A DNA stretch of 60,570 nucleotides, taken from an uncultured bacterium. GTDB lineage: Bacteria > Bacillota > Clostridia > Lachnospirales > Lachnospiraceae. Made by a program: the position numbers and the translations under genes. The notes under the pieces were generated by a model, which worked only from the letters and a program-made list of their open reading frames with translations, searched no databases and was not told the DNA's origin. Within the stretch, counting starts at the first letter, position 1. Each line of letters starts with the position of its first letter. Shown here piece after piece: positions 60,499 to 60,570 of this stretch. The stretch covers positions 1-60,570 of the forward strand of contig CANCXX010000028.1 of assembly GCA_947381965.1 (NCBI GenBank). The letters run 5' to 3'.

Positions 60499-60570
60499 CA
60501 CACACAACGCCCCATACCCCGCGTATGTCAAGTTAATGTCACAAACTTTTTTCACTTTTTTTGAGCGAAA

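Noticed and set aside
1-60570. CRISPR array
   Set aside because: No regularly spaced direct repeats of 23-40 bases were seen; the repeats found are inverted or dispersed.

Overview
The window looks like chromosome from a gut Lachnospiraceae-type Clostridium (Blautia/Ruminococcus/Roseburia relatives). The basis is moderate-to-low GC, a mostly one-directional (minus) gene order, tRNAs without encoded CCA, and a gene set typical of that group: hemZ, a gntR-clpC pair, radA, DUF4179/ECF and DUF6033/DUF6142 families, BlaI/BlaR1-type and FeoA-FeoA-FeoB modules, GH2/GH105 enzymes. This assignment rests on family recall, not on a database search.

Layout. 1-4.7 kb is a decaying edge: a frameshifted IS200 transposase, tRNA-Met and tRNA-Val, a RelE/ParE toxin-antitoxin pair, a double GNAT acetyltransferase, and a ruined response regulator / histidine kinase / ABC permease locus whose permease is split by a 146-bp miniature element. 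4.9-10.4 kb holds a two-component system with a membrane-anchored partner and an ECF sigma / DUF4179 anti-sigma pair. 10.7-30 kb is mainly housekeeping: hemZ, glmS with its upstream self-cleaving ribozyme, an LCP protein, radA, clpC with a GntR regulator, an SH3b surface protein, purEMND, an M29 aminopeptidase and pyrE. 30-38.9 kb has a BlaR1/BlaI-like pair, a divergent ParB-like/BMP fusion with a phosphoesterase, two DUF-type proteins and GH105. 39-43.6 kb is the iron module (FeoB, two FeoA, Cys-rich peptide, DtxR-type regulator) plus a lipase. 43.7-54 kb carries beta-mannosidase, a zinc dehydrogenase, an AlgJ/AlgI-like O-acylation pair (AlgI-like gene frameshifted), a cupin, TetR and a chemoreceptor. 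54.8-60.5 kb is an accessory end: a BspA-type LRR surface protein, a GH3 relic, a large pseudo-methyltransferase/nuclease fusion and a broken RelE toxin with intact antitoxin.

Three repeat families run through the window. (i) A 215-bp miniature inverted-repeat element has three nearly identical copies, each bounded by its own 10-13 bp direct repeat, plus two relics; one copy sits between the glmS ribozyme and the glmS start codon. (ii) A 146-bp element has two copies differing by one base, in opposite orientation 30 kb apart, with 7-8 bp direct repeats; removing one copy restores a reading frame. (iii) A roughly 70-nt two-hairpin element lies immediately before the ribosome binding sites of four genes, with compensatory changes in both stems.

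The best candidate for an undescribed system is the gene at 57.7-59.6 kb. Its N-terminal 300 residues keep the fold landmarks of a C5-cytosine methyltransferase but have lost the catalytic Cys and Glu motifs. They are followed by an Mrr-like domain and a C-terminal PD-(D/E)xK nuclease domain with its catalytic residues apparently in place.
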